Notes: generated from the letters alone by a model not told the origin. A stretch of DNA of 64,000 nt from Streptomyces sp. NBC_00683 (GCF_036226745.1 NZ_CP109013.1:682001-746000); one strand, 5' to 3'. Counted from the stretch's first letter, positions 41,873 through 51,992 are shown. Translations and numbers: made by a program.

Positions 41873-42693
41873 TGACCCGCTGGGGCGCGCGCTGGTCGGC
41901 CCACGCCGTACTCGCGCTGATCACCCTGTCCTTCCTCGGCCCCTTCCTCTGGGTGCTGCTCTCCTCCGTCCAGCCCGGCTCCTCCCCTGCCGCCAAACCC
42001 GCCCTCTCCTTCTCTCTCGACAACTTCAGGGCCGTCCTCACCTACGACACCGTGTACGGTCCGCTGCTCAACTCCGTGGTCATCTCCGGAGGGACCGCCG
42101 TCCTCACCGTCGTCGTGGCGGGTCTGGCCGCCTACCCGCTCTCCCGCTACCGGCTGCGCTTCAAGCGCCACTTCATGCTCACGCTGCTCTTCTCCACCGG
42201 CCTCCCGCTGACCGCGATCATGGTCCCGGTCTATGCGATGTTCTTCCGCTTCAGCCTGTACGGCTCGGTCCCCGCGATGGTCCTGTTCCTGACGGCGAGT
42301 TCGCTGCCGTTCTCCATCTGGATGATGAAGAACTTCATGGACGGGGTGCCGATCAACCTGGAGGAAGCCGCCTGGGTGGACGGAGCCGGGTGGATGAAGT
42401 CGCTGCGGTACGTCGTCGCCCCGCTGATGGCCCCGGGCATCGCGGTCGTCGCGATCTTCGTGTTCGTCGGCCAGTGGGGGAACTTCTTCGTCCCGTTCGT
42501 GCTGCTCGACTCCCCGGAGGAGCAGCCGGCCGCGGTCACCATCTACACGTTCTTCTCCCAGTACGGGCGGGTCGCCTACGGCCAGTTGGCCGCGTTCTCC
42601 GTCATCTACACCACTCCCGCGGTCCTGCTCTACGTCGCGGTCAGCAAATACCTCTCCGGCTCGTTCAACATGGCCGGCTCGGTGAAGGGATAG
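41872..42693 (+). CDS. carbohydrate ABC transporter permease (second) of the GH38 operon
   Basis: 273 aa MalG-type permease with segments from AHAVLALITLSFLGPFLWVL and EAA loop EAAWVDGAGWMKSLRYVVAP. ATG 41872 overlaps the previous stop by one base (TGATG), so translation is coupled. It pairs with the permease at 40952. Confidence 0.92.
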   Translation: MTRWGARWSAHAVLALITLSFLGPFLWVLLSSVQPGSSPAAKPALSFSLDNFRAVLTYDTVYGPLLNSVVISGGTAVLTVVVAGLAAYPLSRYRLRFKRHFMLTLLFSTGLPLTAIMVPVYAMFFRFSLYGSVPAMVLFLTASSLPFSIWMMKNFMDGVPINLEEAAWVDGAGWMKSLRYVVAPLMAPGIAVVAIFVFVGQWGNFFVPFVLLDSPEEQPAAVTIYTFFSQYGRVAYGQLAAFSVIYTTPAVLLYVAVSKYLSGSFNMAGSVKG

Positions 42694-42697
42694 CACG

Positions 42698-45600
42698 GTG
42701 CGCATCGTCGAGGTCGAGTCGACCGACCTGTTCGTCGGATCCGCGGACGATCCGCTGCAGGTCGTACGTGTCACGCTCAGCGAACCGGGACGGGTCGTCA
42801 TCACCGGCCCCGGGGTGCACGGGGAAGGGAGCGCCGGTGAGATCGGCGTACGGTGCGAGGCCGCCGTGCCCGGGACCGTCGTGCCCATCACCGTCCGGGC
42901 CGGCGACGCGCGGGTGGAGGCGGAACTCACCGTGGCCGAACCGGGGTGGACGGTGTGGATGGTGCCGCACTTCCACTACGACCCGGTGTGGTGGAACACC
43001 CAGGCCGCCTACACCACCACCTGGGACGCGGCCGGCGACACGGCCCAGCAGTTCCGGATCGACTTCCAGCAGACCGGTTTCGAGCTGATGCGACTGCATC
43101 TGCGGACCGCCCGCCGTGACCCCGACTACCGCTTCGTCCTCGCGGAGATCGACTACCTCAAACCGTACTGGGACGCCCATCCCGGCGACCGTGCACTGCT
43201 GCGCCGGCTGCTCGCCGAGGGACGGATCGAGCTGATGGGCGGCACGTACAACGAGCCGAACACCAACCTCACCTCCGCCGAGTCCACCGCCCGCAACCTG
43301 GTCTACGGGATCGGCTTCCAGCGCGGCGTCATGGGCGGCGACCCGCGGACCGCCTGGCAGTTGGACGTCTTCGGCCACGACCCGCAGTTCCCGGGCCTGG
43401 TCGCCGACGCCGGACTGACGTCGTCGTCGTGGGCGCGGGGCCCGTACCACCAGTGGGGCCCGATGCTCACCGACCGCGACCGGGAGCAGGACGGCTGGGG
43501 GGACCCGTCGGGGATGCAGTTCCCTGCCGAGTTCGAGTGGCTGTCGCCCAGCGGGCGCGGAGTGCTCACCCACTACATGCCGGCGCACTACAGCGCGGGC
43601 TGGTGGATGGACAGTGCGACGACCCTCGGTGAGGCGGAGGACGCGGTCCTGGAGCTGTACCGGCTGATGCGCGGCGTGTCCGCGACCCGCAACATCCTGC
43701 TGCCGGTGGGTACCGACTACACACCGCCCAACCGCTGGGTCACGGAGATACACCGCGACTTCGCCGCCCGCTACACCTGGCCGCGCCTGGTGTGCGCGCT
43801 GCCCCGCGACTTCTTCGCCGCGGTCCGCGCCGAACTCCCCGCGCCCTCGCCGCAGACCCGGGACATGAACCCCGTCTACACCGGCAAGGACGTGTCGTTC
43901 ATCGACACCAAGCAGGCCCAGCGCGCGGCCGAGAACCTGCTCACCGACGCGGAGAAGTTCGCCACCATCGACTCGGTCGAGACCGGGGCCGCGTACCCGC
44001 ACGCCCGTATCGACAAGGCGTGGCGGCAGCTCGCGTACGGTGCGCACCACGACGCGATCACCGGATCCGAGTCCGACCAGGTCTATCTGGACCTGGTGAC
44101 GAGCTGGCGGGAGGCGTACGACACGGGGCGCGACGTGCTGGACGCGTCGCTGAGGAGCCTGGGTGCCGACGGCGCGATCAGCGTGTTCAACCCGTCCGCC
44201 TGGCCGCGCACCGACCTGGTTCGCACACGGCTGACACTCCCTCAGCCGGGTTTTCACGGCTGGGAGTTCGAGGATGGGACACCGACCCTCGTGGAGAACG
44301 CCGTGCTGCATGAGGACGGCTCGCTCGCGGAGGCGGACCTCGTCCTCCTCGCCCGTGATGTTCCCTCGCTCGGCCACCGCCTCTACCGGCCGCGCCCTTC
44401 GTGTACGGGCTCCGGCTGGACGCCGTCCGAAGGCCACCGGATCGCGAACTCCACCCACACCCTGGAGGTCGACCCCCGGCGCGGCGGCTGCGTCTCCCGG
44501 CTGGCCGTCGAGGGCCGCGAGCTGCTCCAGCCGGGGCGGGTCGGCAACGAACTGCTGGTGTACGAGGAGTACTCGGCGCATCCCCGGTACCACGAGGGCC
44601 CCTGGCATCTGGTCCCCAGCGGCCCGGTGACCGGTTCGGCGTCCTTCCCCGCCGAGTCGGTGACGGTCGAGACGAGCCCGCTGGGCGAGCGGATCACCGT
44701 CACGGGCACGGTCGGCCCGGTCTCGTACACCCAGAGCCTGACCCTGTGGCACGGACTGGACCGGCTCGACGGAGTCACCCGCATCGACGCCTTCGACGGG
44801 GCCGACCAGCTGCTACGGCTTCGCTGGCCGGTACACGTGCCGGGTGCGCTGCCGGTGAGTGAGGTCGCCGACGCGGTGATCGGGCGCGGCTTCGGGCTCA
44901 TCGACGTCGACTCCGAGGAACACCCCTGGACCCTGGACAACCCGGCAGGCAACTGGTTCGCGCTGTCGTCGACGGCCCGGGTCCAACTGCCCGGTGGGGC
45001 AAGGGCGATCGGTATTGCGGAGATCGTCACGCCGGACGGGGGCGGGGCACGCGATCTGGCGGTGGCCCTGGTCAGGTCCGGTGTGACCAGCACCTGCTCG
45101 GCCGCGCCGGGCGCCCGGTACGGGGATCTGGCCATCGACTCCAACCTGCCCGATGTGCGCATCACGGTCGGCGGGCCCGATGAGAACCCGTTCACGGCGG
45201 AGGTGCTGAGCGGTGTGTACGCCGACGCGTTCGCGGAGCAGTTGGCCGCCACCGGGCGGGTGCGGTTGTGGATACCGGCCGACACCCCGCTGGAGAAGGT
45301 GTGGGTGCCCGGGGCCGATCTGCGCGGCGCCCGCACGCTGCCGGTGCTGGTGATCGCCGGGGAGGGTGCGGTGGAAGCTCTCGTGGCGGACCTCGACGAC
45401 GCCGTGATCGAGGTCGGCGAGGCCGGATCGCTCACCGAGCCGCCGCTCGACGACTACACGGTCGCCCTCGTCAACCAGGGCATCCCCGGCTTCGCCGTGG
45501 ACTCCGGCGGCGCGCTGCACCTGTCGCTGATGCGCTCCTGCACGGGCTGGCCGTCGGGTATCTGGATCGACCCGCCGCACCGCACCACCCCGGACGGGTC

Positions 45601-46765
45601 CGCCTTCCAGCAGCAGCACTGGACCCACTCCTTCGACTACACGCTCCTGGCGGGCGCCGGGGACTGGCGTGCCCGGGGCGTCGTACCGCTGGCCCACGAC
45701 ATCAACCACCCGCTGCGTGCGGCTCAAGGTGAGCGCCAGGAGCAGCCGGAGGAGCGCTCGTACCTGTCGGTGGAGCCGGCCGGGCAGGTCGTCCTCACCG
45801 CCCTGAAGCCCACCGGCAACCCCCTGTCCGACGGCCATGCGGCCGGACCGGTGGAGAGCCTCACGATGCGCTGGCACGAGGCGGTGGGCCGGGATGTGCG
45901 GGCGGCCGTCACCACCGGCTTCCCGGTGGCCGAGGCCCACCGCGCGGACCTGCTGGAACACCCCGGCCCCGTGCTCCCCGGCCTCACTCTGGACCTCGGC
46001 GGCATGGACATCGCCACGGTCGTCGCCCCGCTCACCACCCCGGGCGGCCCTCCCGCTCCCGGCCGGGAGCCTCACCAGCCGGTCTTCACCCGCTACTGGC
46101 TCAACAACACGGGCCCCGCACCGATCGGCAACATGCCGCTCGCGCTCCACCTCGAACCGTCCGTCCTGCGGGACACCGGCGACGAGATCACGGTGACGGT
46201 CGCTTCGACCCTCGCCGACCGGCAGGCCACCGGGAACGTGGAGTTCATCCTCCCCGAGGGCTGGTCGACCCGGACCGGCCCGCTCCCGTACGACCTCGAG
46301 CCCGGCGGTCACACCTCCCGTAAGGTCAGGATCACTCCGCCCGCGGCGGCCGAGCCCGGCACGTACTGGGTGCGGGCGCGCACTGCTCATGACGGCCAGG
46401 TCTTCGAGGACGTGACACGGGTGCTGATCGGTGACGTGCCGGCCGACGAGCCGGTGGCGACGCAGGGGACGACCGAGGTGCGGCTGGCGCCGGGCGAGTC
46501 CGGGGCCGTGGAGGTGACGCTCACCTCCCAGGTGCGCACGCCCGTCTCCGTGCAGGCTCAACTCATCAGCCCCTGGGGCACGTTCGAGCTCTTCCCCGAG
46601 TGGGACAAGGGCACCGAGGTGCCCGCGCTCGGCGCCTCCGTGGTGCGCTTCCCCGTCACCGTCCCGGCCGGCACGCGCCCCGGCCGTTGGTGGGCCGTGG
46701 TCAAGCTGGCGGCGGCAGGCTGGCTGCACTACACCGAGGCGGTAGAGATCGAGGTGACCCCGTGA
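42698..46765 (+). CDS. alpha-mannosidase, GH38
   Basis: 1355 aa, zinc-dependent retaining alpha-mannosidase family. After an N-terminal beta region, the catalytic part starts with MVPHFHYDPVWWN (metal ligands H93 and D95), has nucleophile D223 in WQLDVFGHDPQFP, and GAHHDAITG (H450/H451) as further metal ligands. The long C-terminal beta-sandwich region ends in an additional Ig/NPCBM-like section (PGTYWVRARTAHDGQVFEDV). No signal peptide, so it acts inside the cell on imported mannosides. GTG 42698 follows GAAGGGA and lies 4 bp after the permease stop. Longer than most bacterial GH38 enzymes. Confidence 0.94.
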   Translation: MRIVEVESTDLFVGSADDPLQVVRVTLSEPGRVVITGPGVHGEGSAGEIGVRCEAAVPGTVVPITVRAGDARVEAELTVAEPGWTVWMVPHFHYDPVWWNTQAAYTTTWDAAGDTAQQFRIDFQQTGFELMRLHLRTARRDPDYRFVLAEIDYLKPYWDAHPGDRALLRRLLAEGRIELMGGTYNEPNTNLTSAESTARNLVYGIGFQRGVMGGDPRTAWQLDVFGHDPQFPGLVADAGLTSSSWARGPYHQWGPMLTDRDREQDGWGDPSGMQFPAEFEWLSPSGRGVLTHYMPAHYSAGWWMDSATTLGEAEDAVLELYRLMRGVSATRNILLPVGTDYTPPNRWVTEIHRDFAARYTWPRLVCALPRDFFAAVRAELPAPSPQTRDMNPVYTGKDVSFIDTKQAQRAAENLLTDAEKFATIDSVETGAAYPHARIDKAWRQLAYGAHHDAITGSESDQVYLDLVTSWREAYDTGRDVLDASLRSLGADGAISVFNPSAWPRTDLVRTRLTLPQPGFHGWEFEDGTPTLVENAVLHEDGSLAEADLVLLARDVPSLGHRLYRPRPSCTGSGWTPSEGHRIANSTHTLEVDPRRGGCVSRLAVEGRELLQPGRVGNELLVYEEYSAHPRYHEGPWHLVPSGPVTGSASFPAESVTVETSPLGERITVTGTVGPVSYTQSLTLWHGLDRLDGVTRIDAFDGADQLLRLRWPVHVPGALPVSEVADAVIGRGFGLIDVDSEEHPWTLDNPAGNWFALSSTARVQLPGGARAIGIAEIVTPDGGGARDLAVALVRSGVTSTCSAAPGARYGDLAIDSNLPDVRITVGGPDENPFTAEVLSGVYADAFAEQLAATGRVRLWIPADTPLEKVWVPGADLRGARTLPVLVIAGEGAVEALVADLDDAVIEVGEAGSLTEPPLDDYTVALVNQGIPGFAVDSGGALHLSLMRSCTGWPSGIWIDPPHRTTPDGSAFQQQHWTHSFDYTLLAGAGDWRARGVVPLAHDINHPLRAAQGERQEQPEERSYLSVEPAGQVVLTALKPTGNPLSDGHAAGPVESLTMRWHEAVGRDVRAAVTTGFPVAEAHRADLLEHPGPVLPGLTLDLGGMDIATVVAPLTTPGGPPAPGREPHQPVFTRYWLNNTGPAPIGNMPLALHLEPSVLRDTGDEITVTVASTLADRQATGNVEFILPEGWSTRTGPLPYDLEPGGHTSRKVRITPPAAAEPGTYWVRARTAHDGQVFEDVTRVLIGDVPADEPVATQGTTEVRLAPGESGAVEVTLTSQVRTPVSVQAQLISPWGTFELFPEWDKGTEVPALGASVVRFPVTVPAGTRPGRWWAVVKLAAAGWLHYTEAVEIEVTP

Positions 46766-47331
46766 CCGGGCCGGGGGTGGCCGCGCACGTCGGGGCGCGC
46801 ACCGTCACCGAGGAAGCGGTGGAGGCACGGGTCACCGCCCTGCGCCGGGGGCCGCTGGCCTCCCGGCTGCCCCGCCCCGGCACGGCGGACGCCCGCAATC
46901 TGCGCCGCTGGGTGGTCCAGCTGCTGACGTACGAGGCGGTGGTCGAGGACGCGGCGGCGAGCATGGGGCTGACCGCTGAACAGAACTGTCGGCGAGGGGA
47001 GTTCAGCCTGTCCGCCGCGCTCGGTACGGGAGGCGTCACCGCAGCGGTCCTCGCCTCGCTCCCGGTCGCCACGGCCGTGTACGACAGCATCACCGCCGAC
47101 ATCGCCGTCGCCCCGTCCGAGGTACGCGCCTACTACGACCGCAACCGCGACCAGCACCCCGGTCCGTACGACACCTCCCGCCCCGCCATCACGGAGGAAC
47201 TGCGCCGAGCGGCGGCGGACCGCCATTTCACCCTCTGGCTGGAACGCCGCCACGCGACGACGGTCACCCTCCACCCCGGGTTCGAGCACCCGGCCGACCC
47301 CCGCCACGCCGACGCCACCCACCGGCACTGA
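46762..47331 (+). CDS. small protein resembling the N-terminal part of PpiC/SurA-type foldases
   Basis: 189 aa from GTG 46762, which overlaps the mannosidase stop (GTGA). Contains ARTVTEEAVEARVTALRRGP and IAVAPSEVRAYYDRNRDQHP, patterns seen in the helical N-terminal domain of SurA/PpiC peptidyl-prolyl isomerases, but the parvulin catalytic domain is absent and there is no signal peptide. It is the last gene of the operon and its stop is followed by a strong terminator. The role, perhaps a partner of the mannosidase, is unknown. Confidence 0.6.
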   Translation: MTGPGVAAHVGARTVTEEAVEARVTALRRGPLASRLPRPGTADARNLRRWVVQLLTYEAVVEDAAASMGLTAEQNCRRGEFSLSAALGTGGVTAAVLASLPVATAVYDSITADIAVAPSEVRAYYDRNRDQHPGPYDTSRPAITEELRRAAADRHFTLWLERRHATTVTLHPGFEHPADPRHADATHRH

Positions 47332-47355
47332 CGCGGCACTCACGCAGTACTGACG

Positions 47356-47388
47356 CGGCAGGGCGCTTCACCTCCGAGCGCCCTGCCG
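47356..47388 (+). terminator. terminator of the GH38 operon
   Basis: CGGCAGGGCGCT (47356-47367) and AGCGCCCTGCCG (47377-47388), perfect 12-bp stem with a 9-nt loop, 25 bp after the last stop. No T-run, as usual here. Confidence 0.85.
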
Positions 47389-47497
47389 CCGACTGTTCAA
47401 AACTGCCACCCTGACGCGGTGACCATTCTCCGTATCTTCGGCGCCGCCCGTCGTGTCCGGCGCCGAAGTGGATGAACTCCGGCCGAGGGGGCAGCAC

Positions 47498-49510
47498 GTG
47501 AGGAAGTACTTACAGCGGGCTCGGATGGTCGAACCGGCGGTCTCCCAGGCCGAGCAGGAGCTGTTCGGCGGCCCCCTGCGCTACGACATGGCCTTTGCCG
47601 AGCACGAGCGGGCACGGCTGGACCTGACACTGCTCTCGGCGATCCGGGCCATGCCCCGGCTGGTCGCCGGCACGCTGCGCCGGGCATGGGTGGCCGACCG
47701 GCCGGCGCTGCTCGTCGTCGGCGTCAGTGAGGTCGGACAGGGCATCGCGGCGGCCGTGGGTCTCCTGGCGGTCAACTCCGTGATGCACGCCCTTCTCGGC
47801 AGCGGGGATCCCGTCGACCGGCTGCGCGCCGCGGTTCCCGCACTCGTGGTGGGCGCGGTGGTCGCGGTGGTGAACGCCGGCCTCGCCGCCCTGTCCACGT
47901 CCCGGGCCGGTCGTCTGGAGCCCTTGGTCGAGCGCATCGCGACCACGGAGTACCTGGCCGCGACCACGGTGGTCGAGCTGGAGGCGATAGAGGATCCGGA
48001 GTTCCGTCGCCTCATCGATGTGGCCCAGTTCGGTGCCGCCTCCGCACGCCGCATGATCAGTGCGTGCGTCGCCGCGTTGAACGGCACGATCTCCCTCATC
48101 GCGACAGCGAGCATCCTGACCGTCCTGCACCCGGCACTGCTCCCGATGCTGCTGCTCATCGCGGCACCTCGCGCCTGGGGAGCGATGCGGGTCGCGCAGG
48201 AACGGTACGTGTCGGTGATGACATGGGTGGAGCACATGCGCGCCAGCCGTCTGATCGGCAACCTGCTGACCGAGCGCAGTGCGGCCCAGGAAGTACGGAT
48301 CCACGGCGTGGGTGCCTTCCTGCTGGAGAAGTACCGCGGCATGGCCGAGAGCGCCGAGGCCGAACAGACGCGGCTCGCGAACGGCAAGGCACTGACCGAG
48401 CTGGTGGCCGCCGCGCTGTCCGGGCTCGCGATGGCCTGTACGTACGGCGTGATGCTCTGGCTGATCATGGCCGGGCACATGGGCCTGGCCGTGGCCGGTA
48501 CCGCGGTGATCGCCGTGCGGTCCGGGTCGGCGAGCCTGGGCGGGCTCGTCATGAACGTCAACCAGCTGCACGAGGAGAGCCTCTACGTGCAGGACCACGA
48601 CCGGTTCCTGTCCGAGGCCGCACGACGGGCCATCGCCGACGGCGGGCAGGACCTGCCCGAGCGGGTGGGCCAGGTGGTGCTCGACGAGGTCACCTACCGC
48701 TATCCGGACCGTGACACTCCCGCGCTGGACGGCGTCTCGATAGCACTTCCCATGGGGTCGGTGACCGCCGTCGTGGGTGAGAACGGCTCGGGCAAGAGCA
48801 CTCTGATGAAGATTCTCGCCGGGCTGCTGCTGCCGCAGAGCGGCACGGTGCACTGGGGTGCGGAAGAACTCTCCAAGCTCAACCGCTACCAGGTGTTCGA
48901 GCGTGTGGCCCTGCTGACCCAGGACTTCCAGCGCTGGCCGGTGACCGCCGCGCTCAACATCCGCATCGGCCGCCCCGGCCGCCCGGCCGGGCACGAGGAT
49001 CTCCAGCCCTCGGTCGACTACGCCGGCGCGGCCCCCGTCATCGCGAAACTCCCCCACGGGCTGGGCAGCCTGCTTGCCCGCATGTTCCGTGGAGCGTCCG
49101 AACTCTCCGGCGGCGAATGGCAGAAGATCGGCCTCGCCCGCACCCACTGGCGCACCGAGACCTCTCACTCGGACACCGTCCTGATCGTCGACGAGCCCAC
49201 CTCGGCGCTCGACCCGGAAGCCGAGATCGCAGCGTTCGACGCCATCCGCGGGCTCGCCGGCCCGCACCGGGCGGTCGTCCTGGTCACCCACCGCATGTCC
49301 GGCGTCCGGCACGCCGACACTATCTATGTTCTCGACAAGGGCCGCCTCACCGAGCGCGGCAGCCACGACGAGCTCATGGCCGCGCAGGGGCGCTACGCGG
49401 CCATGTTCACCACACAGGCGGCCCAGTACGCACCGGAGCCGCATGCCGCGGTACCGCACCCGAGTGCACCGCCCGGAGCGAGCACGTCCGTGCCGCCCCT
49501 ACCGGACTGA
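47498..49510 (+). CDS. ABC exporter with a TTA codon near its start
   Basis: 670 aa fused membrane/ATPase exporter. Membrane part (RPALLVVGVSEVGQGIAAAV; LLPMLLLIAAPRAWGAMRVA) up to about 380, then ATPase: Walker A AVVGENGSGKSTLMKILAG, signature ELSGGEWQKIGLART, Walker B TVLIVDEPTSALDPEA, H-loop VTHRMSG. The start is GTG 47498 with GAGGGGG upstream; GTG 47453 is the alternative. Codon 5 is TTA (47510-47512), the only TTA I found in the window, so translation should depend on the bldA leucyl-tRNA and be limited to late growth. Substrate unknown. Confidence 0.9.
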   Translation: MRKYLQRARMVEPAVSQAEQELFGGPLRYDMAFAEHERARLDLTLLSAIRAMPRLVAGTLRRAWVADRPALLVVGVSEVGQGIAAAVGLLAVNSVMHALLGSGDPVDRLRAAVPALVVGAVVAVVNAGLAALSTSRAGRLEPLVERIATTEYLAATTVVELEAIEDPEFRRLIDVAQFGAASARRMISACVAALNGTISLIATASILTVLHPALLPMLLLIAAPRAWGAMRVAQERYVSVMTWVEHMRASRLIGNLLTERSAAQEVRIHGVGAFLLEKYRGMAESAEAEQTRLANGKALTELVAAALSGLAMACTYGVMLWLIMAGHMGLAVAGTAVIAVRSGSASLGGLVMNVNQLHEESLYVQDHDRFLSEAARRAIADGGQDLPERVGQVVLDEVTYRYPDRDTPALDGVSIALPMGSVTAVVGENGSGKSTLMKILAGLLLPQSGTVHWGAEELSKLNRYQVFERVALLTQDFQRWPVTAALNIRIGRPGRPAGHEDLQPSVDYAGAAPVIAKLPHGLGSLLARMFRGASELSGGEWQKIGLARTHWRTETSHSDTVLIVDEPTSALDPEAEIAAFDAIRGLAGPHRAVVLVTHRMSGVRHADTIYVLDKGRLTERGSHDELMAAQGRYAAMFTTQAAQYAPEPHAAVPHPSAPPGASTSVPPLPD

Positions 49511-49532
49511 TACTGCCGGCGGACCCGGGCCT

Positions 49533-49570
49533 GCACTCTGCTCCCTGAGCCATCGGAGGGAGCAGAGTGC
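49533..49570. terminator. bidirectional terminator between ABC exporter and cold-shock genes
   Basis: GCACTCTGCTCCCT (49533-49546) and AGGGAGCAGAGTGC (49557-49570), perfect 14-bp stem with a 10-nt loop, between convergent genes. Confidence 0.85.
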
Positions 49571-49587
49571 CCGGGGAAACGGGAGGA

Positions 49588-49791
49588 CTACAAGGACCTG
49601 ACCATTTCCGCCTGCGGGCCCTTCTGGCCCTGCGTGACCTCGAACTCCACCCGCTGGTTCTCCTCCAAGCTCCTGTATCCGTTCGTCTGGATGGCGGCGA
49701 AGTGCACGAACACATCCGCGCCGCCGTCGTCCTGGCTGATGAAGCCGTACCCCTTGTCTGCGTTGAACCACTTCACGGTGCCTGTTGCCAT
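49588..49791 (-). CDS. cold-shock domain protein
   Basis: 67 aa RNA/ssDNA-binding cold-shock protein. RNP1 KGYGFI and RNP2 VFVHF are intact, with start [14 protein letters not shown] and the usual length of the family. It acts as an RNA chaperone. ATG 49791; the longer open frame to 49920 has no family support. It stands alone, convergent with the ABC exporter. Confidence 0.95.
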   Translation of the reverse strand: MATGTVKWFNADKGYGFISQDDGGADVFVHFAAIQTNGYRSLEENQRVEFEVTQGQKGPQAEMVRSL

Positions 49792-49897
49792 CGGTCCCAG
49801 TCCTTCGGTCGGTGCCACGGCGCGATCCGGACGCGCCGGCCGCAGCCCGATCGAGCATGCTCCGGCCCTTGATCGTTTCCTCCGGGCGCGGCAGATC

Positions 49898-50707
49898 TCA
49901 CCCTCTTTCCCGCACCTCACCCGTGGGGATGAACTCCTGCCGTTGCCATGCCGGTGAGCGCTTCTCGGTGAACGCCCGGGCGCCTTCGGTGGCGGCAGCG
50001 GTTGTGAACACCGGAGCGCTCAGTGGGTCCTGGACGAGGTAGGCGGTGCGGTCGTCGAGTCCGCGGGTGTCCTGGACGACCTGCTTCGTGACGAGGACGG
50101 CATCGCGGGAGTGCGCCAGCACACGGTCGGCAAGGGCGAGGGCCGCGTCGAGGGCTTCACCTCGTCGGGTGAGCTGGTTGACGAGTCCGTACCGTGCTGC
50201 CTCCGGGGCGGGCAGCTGAGCAGCAGTCAGGAGCAGCTCCATGGCGACGTGGTAGGGCAGCCGACCGGGGAGCCGGATGGCTCCGCCTTCGGCGGCGACG
50301 AGTCCGCGGGCGACTTCGGGCAGGGCGAAGAACGCGGTGTCGGCGGCCGTGATGAGGTCGCAGGCGAGGGCGAGCTCGAAGCCGCCGGCGACGGCCGCAC
50401 CCTCGACGGCCGCGATGAGCGGCTTGCGGCGGACGGCGCGGGTCAGTCCTGCGAGCCCCCGGTCGGCCACGACCGGGACGCCTTCGGCAGGGAAGGCCTT
50501 GAGGTCCATGCCCGAGCAGAAGTGGCCGCCCGCTCCGGTGAGGATGCCGACCGCCAGGGCCGGATCGGTCTCCAGCCGGGTGAGGGCCGCGTCCACGGCA
50601 TCGGCCAGGGACCGGTCGATGGCGTTGCGGACGTGGGGTCGGTTGAGGGTGATGAGTAGGACACCGGCTCGTGGCTCGGTCACCGTCACGGGGTCGTGGA
50701 GGTCCAT
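49898..50707 (-). CDS. enoyl-CoA hydratase/isomerase (crotonase) family protein
   Basis: 269 aa crotonase-fold enzyme acting on acyl-CoA thioesters. Oxyanion-hole region [15 protein letters not shown] and the second conserved block [20 protein letters not shown], then [18 protein letters not shown] holding a catalytic-position glutamate. C-terminal part [10 protein letters not shown] is typical. ATG 50707. It lies 49 bp after the P450 gene on the same strand and is probably co-transcribed with it. Whether the pair modifies a fatty acid or a secondary metabolite is not shown. Confidence 0.92.
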   Translation of the reverse strand: MDLHDPVTVTEPRAGVLLITLNRPHVRNAIDRSLADAVDAALTRLETDPALAVGILTGAGGHFCSGMDLKAFPAEGVPVVADRGLAGLTRAVRRKPLIAAVEGAAVAGGFELALACDLITAADTAFFALPEVARGLVAAEGGAIRLPGRLPYHVAMELLLTAAQLPAPEAARYGLVNQLTRRGEALDAALALADRVLAHSRDAVLVTKQVVQDTRGLDDRTAYLVQDPLSAPVFTTAAATEGARAFTEKRSPAWQRQEFIPTGEVRERG

Positions 50708-50756
50708 CGGGTGTGCTCCTGGTCGGGGATCATCAGGCGGGGGTGGGCGGGAGCGG

Positions 50757-51992
50757 TCAGGTCCGTACGACGGGCAGTGCGGCCAGACCCCGCATCACCC
50801 GTGCCGGCCGCCAGGGGAGCTCTTCGGCGGGCTTGGCCAGCGCGACGGGGCCCAGGCGTTCGAGCAGCAGGGGGAAGGCGACGGCCCCTTCGAGGCGCGC
50901 GAGGGCGGCGCCGATGCAGAAGTGGGGTCCGTGGCCGAAGGCGAGATGGTCATTGGGGGTTCGGCCCACATCGAGGCGGTCCGCGTCCGGGAACCGCGCC
51001 TCGTCCCTGTTGGCGGAACCGATCACGAGGCTGACGATGTCCCCCGTGCCGATCACCTGTCCGTGGAGGGCAATCGGTTCTGCGGCACACCGGAAGGTCG
51101 CGTCCCGCACCGGGGAGTCGTAGCGCAGCAGCTCCTCGACGGCGGTGCCGACCAGACCGGGCCCGGCTTCCGGTCCGGTGAGTCGGGCTGTCTCGGCGGG
51201 ATTGTGCAGGAGTGCGAGCAGTCCGTTGCCGATGAGGTTCATCGTGGTGTCGTGCCCCACCAGGAGCAGCAGGTAGGCGGTGGAGCGCAGTTCCTCTTCG
51301 CTCATGGCTCCGCTGTCGTCACTCGCTTGCACGAGAGCGCCCAGCAGGTCCACTCCGCTGTGCTCGACGCCCCCGCGCTTGCCCGCGATCAGAGTGTCCA
51401 GCAGGGCATGCAGATCGCCTTCCACCCGAGCCGGATCCTGGCCCGGAGCGGGAGCGATGGTGGCCATCAGGGTGTCGCGGGTCACCGCGTTGTCCAGTTC
51501 CCGGGGGACGCCGAGAATCGCACAGATCATCCGGAAGGTCAGCGGCGCCGCGAAGTCCGCGATCACATCCACGTGGGTGTGCTGCTCGATCCGGTCCAGC
51601 AGCTGGTTGGCGATGTCGCCGATGAAGGGTTCCAGTTGCGCGATACGGCGGGGTACGAACGCCGAGTTCACCAGGGTCCGCAGCCGGGTGTGGTCAGGAG
51701 GATCGGCATGGACCAGGTGCCGGTTCAGCCCCGCCGGCCCCGGAAAGTAGCCGGGCACCCTGCCGGGTTCCTTGCTCAGCCGGCCGTCGGTGAGCAGGGC
51801 GCGGACGTCGTCGTAGCGGGAGATCTGCCACACGGTGGGCCGCCCGGGCCTGCGGTCCGGTTGGGCGGGCGCATGGCGCCGAAGCCATGCGAAGTAGGGG
51901 TACGGGTCCTGTACCCGTACAGCCAGCAGGTCGGGGGGCGGGGACGGCACAGCGGGAGCGGGCACGAGAACTCCGGACTCGGAAACCGACAT
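50757..51992 (-). CDS. cytochrome P450
   Basis: 411 aa soluble bacterial P450 (CYP105/107-like in general look). Landmarks: I-helix LLLVGHDTTMNLIG, ExxR in VEELLRYDSPVRDATFR, and haem-binding AFGHGPHFCIGAALARLE with ligand C359. It would need a ferredoxin and reductase encoded elsewhere; none is nearby. ATG 51992 is preferred over GTG 51998, but neither has a strong ribosome-binding site. It is upstream of the enoyl-CoA hydratase gene, same strand, and divergent from the 52183 gene. Confidence 0.93.
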   Translation of the reverse strand: MSVSESGVLVPAPAVPSPPPDLLAVRVQDPYPYFAWLRRHAPAQPDRRPGRPTVWQISRYDDVRALLTDGRLSKEPGRVPGYFPGPAGLNRHLVHADPPDHTRLRTLVNSAFVPRRIAQLEPFIGDIANQLLDRIEQHTHVDVIADFAAPLTFRMICAILGVPRELDNAVTRDTLMATIAPAPGQDPARVEGDLHALLDTLIAGKRGGVEHSGVDLLGALVQASDDSGAMSEEELRSTAYLLLLVGHDTTMNLIGNGLLALLHNPAETARLTGPEAGPGLVGTAVEELLRYDSPVRDATFRCAAEPIALHGQVIGTGDIVSLVIGSANRDEARFPDADRLDVGRTPNDHLAFGHGPHFCIGAALARLEGAVAFPLLLERLGPVALAKPAEELPWRPARVMRGLAALPVVRT

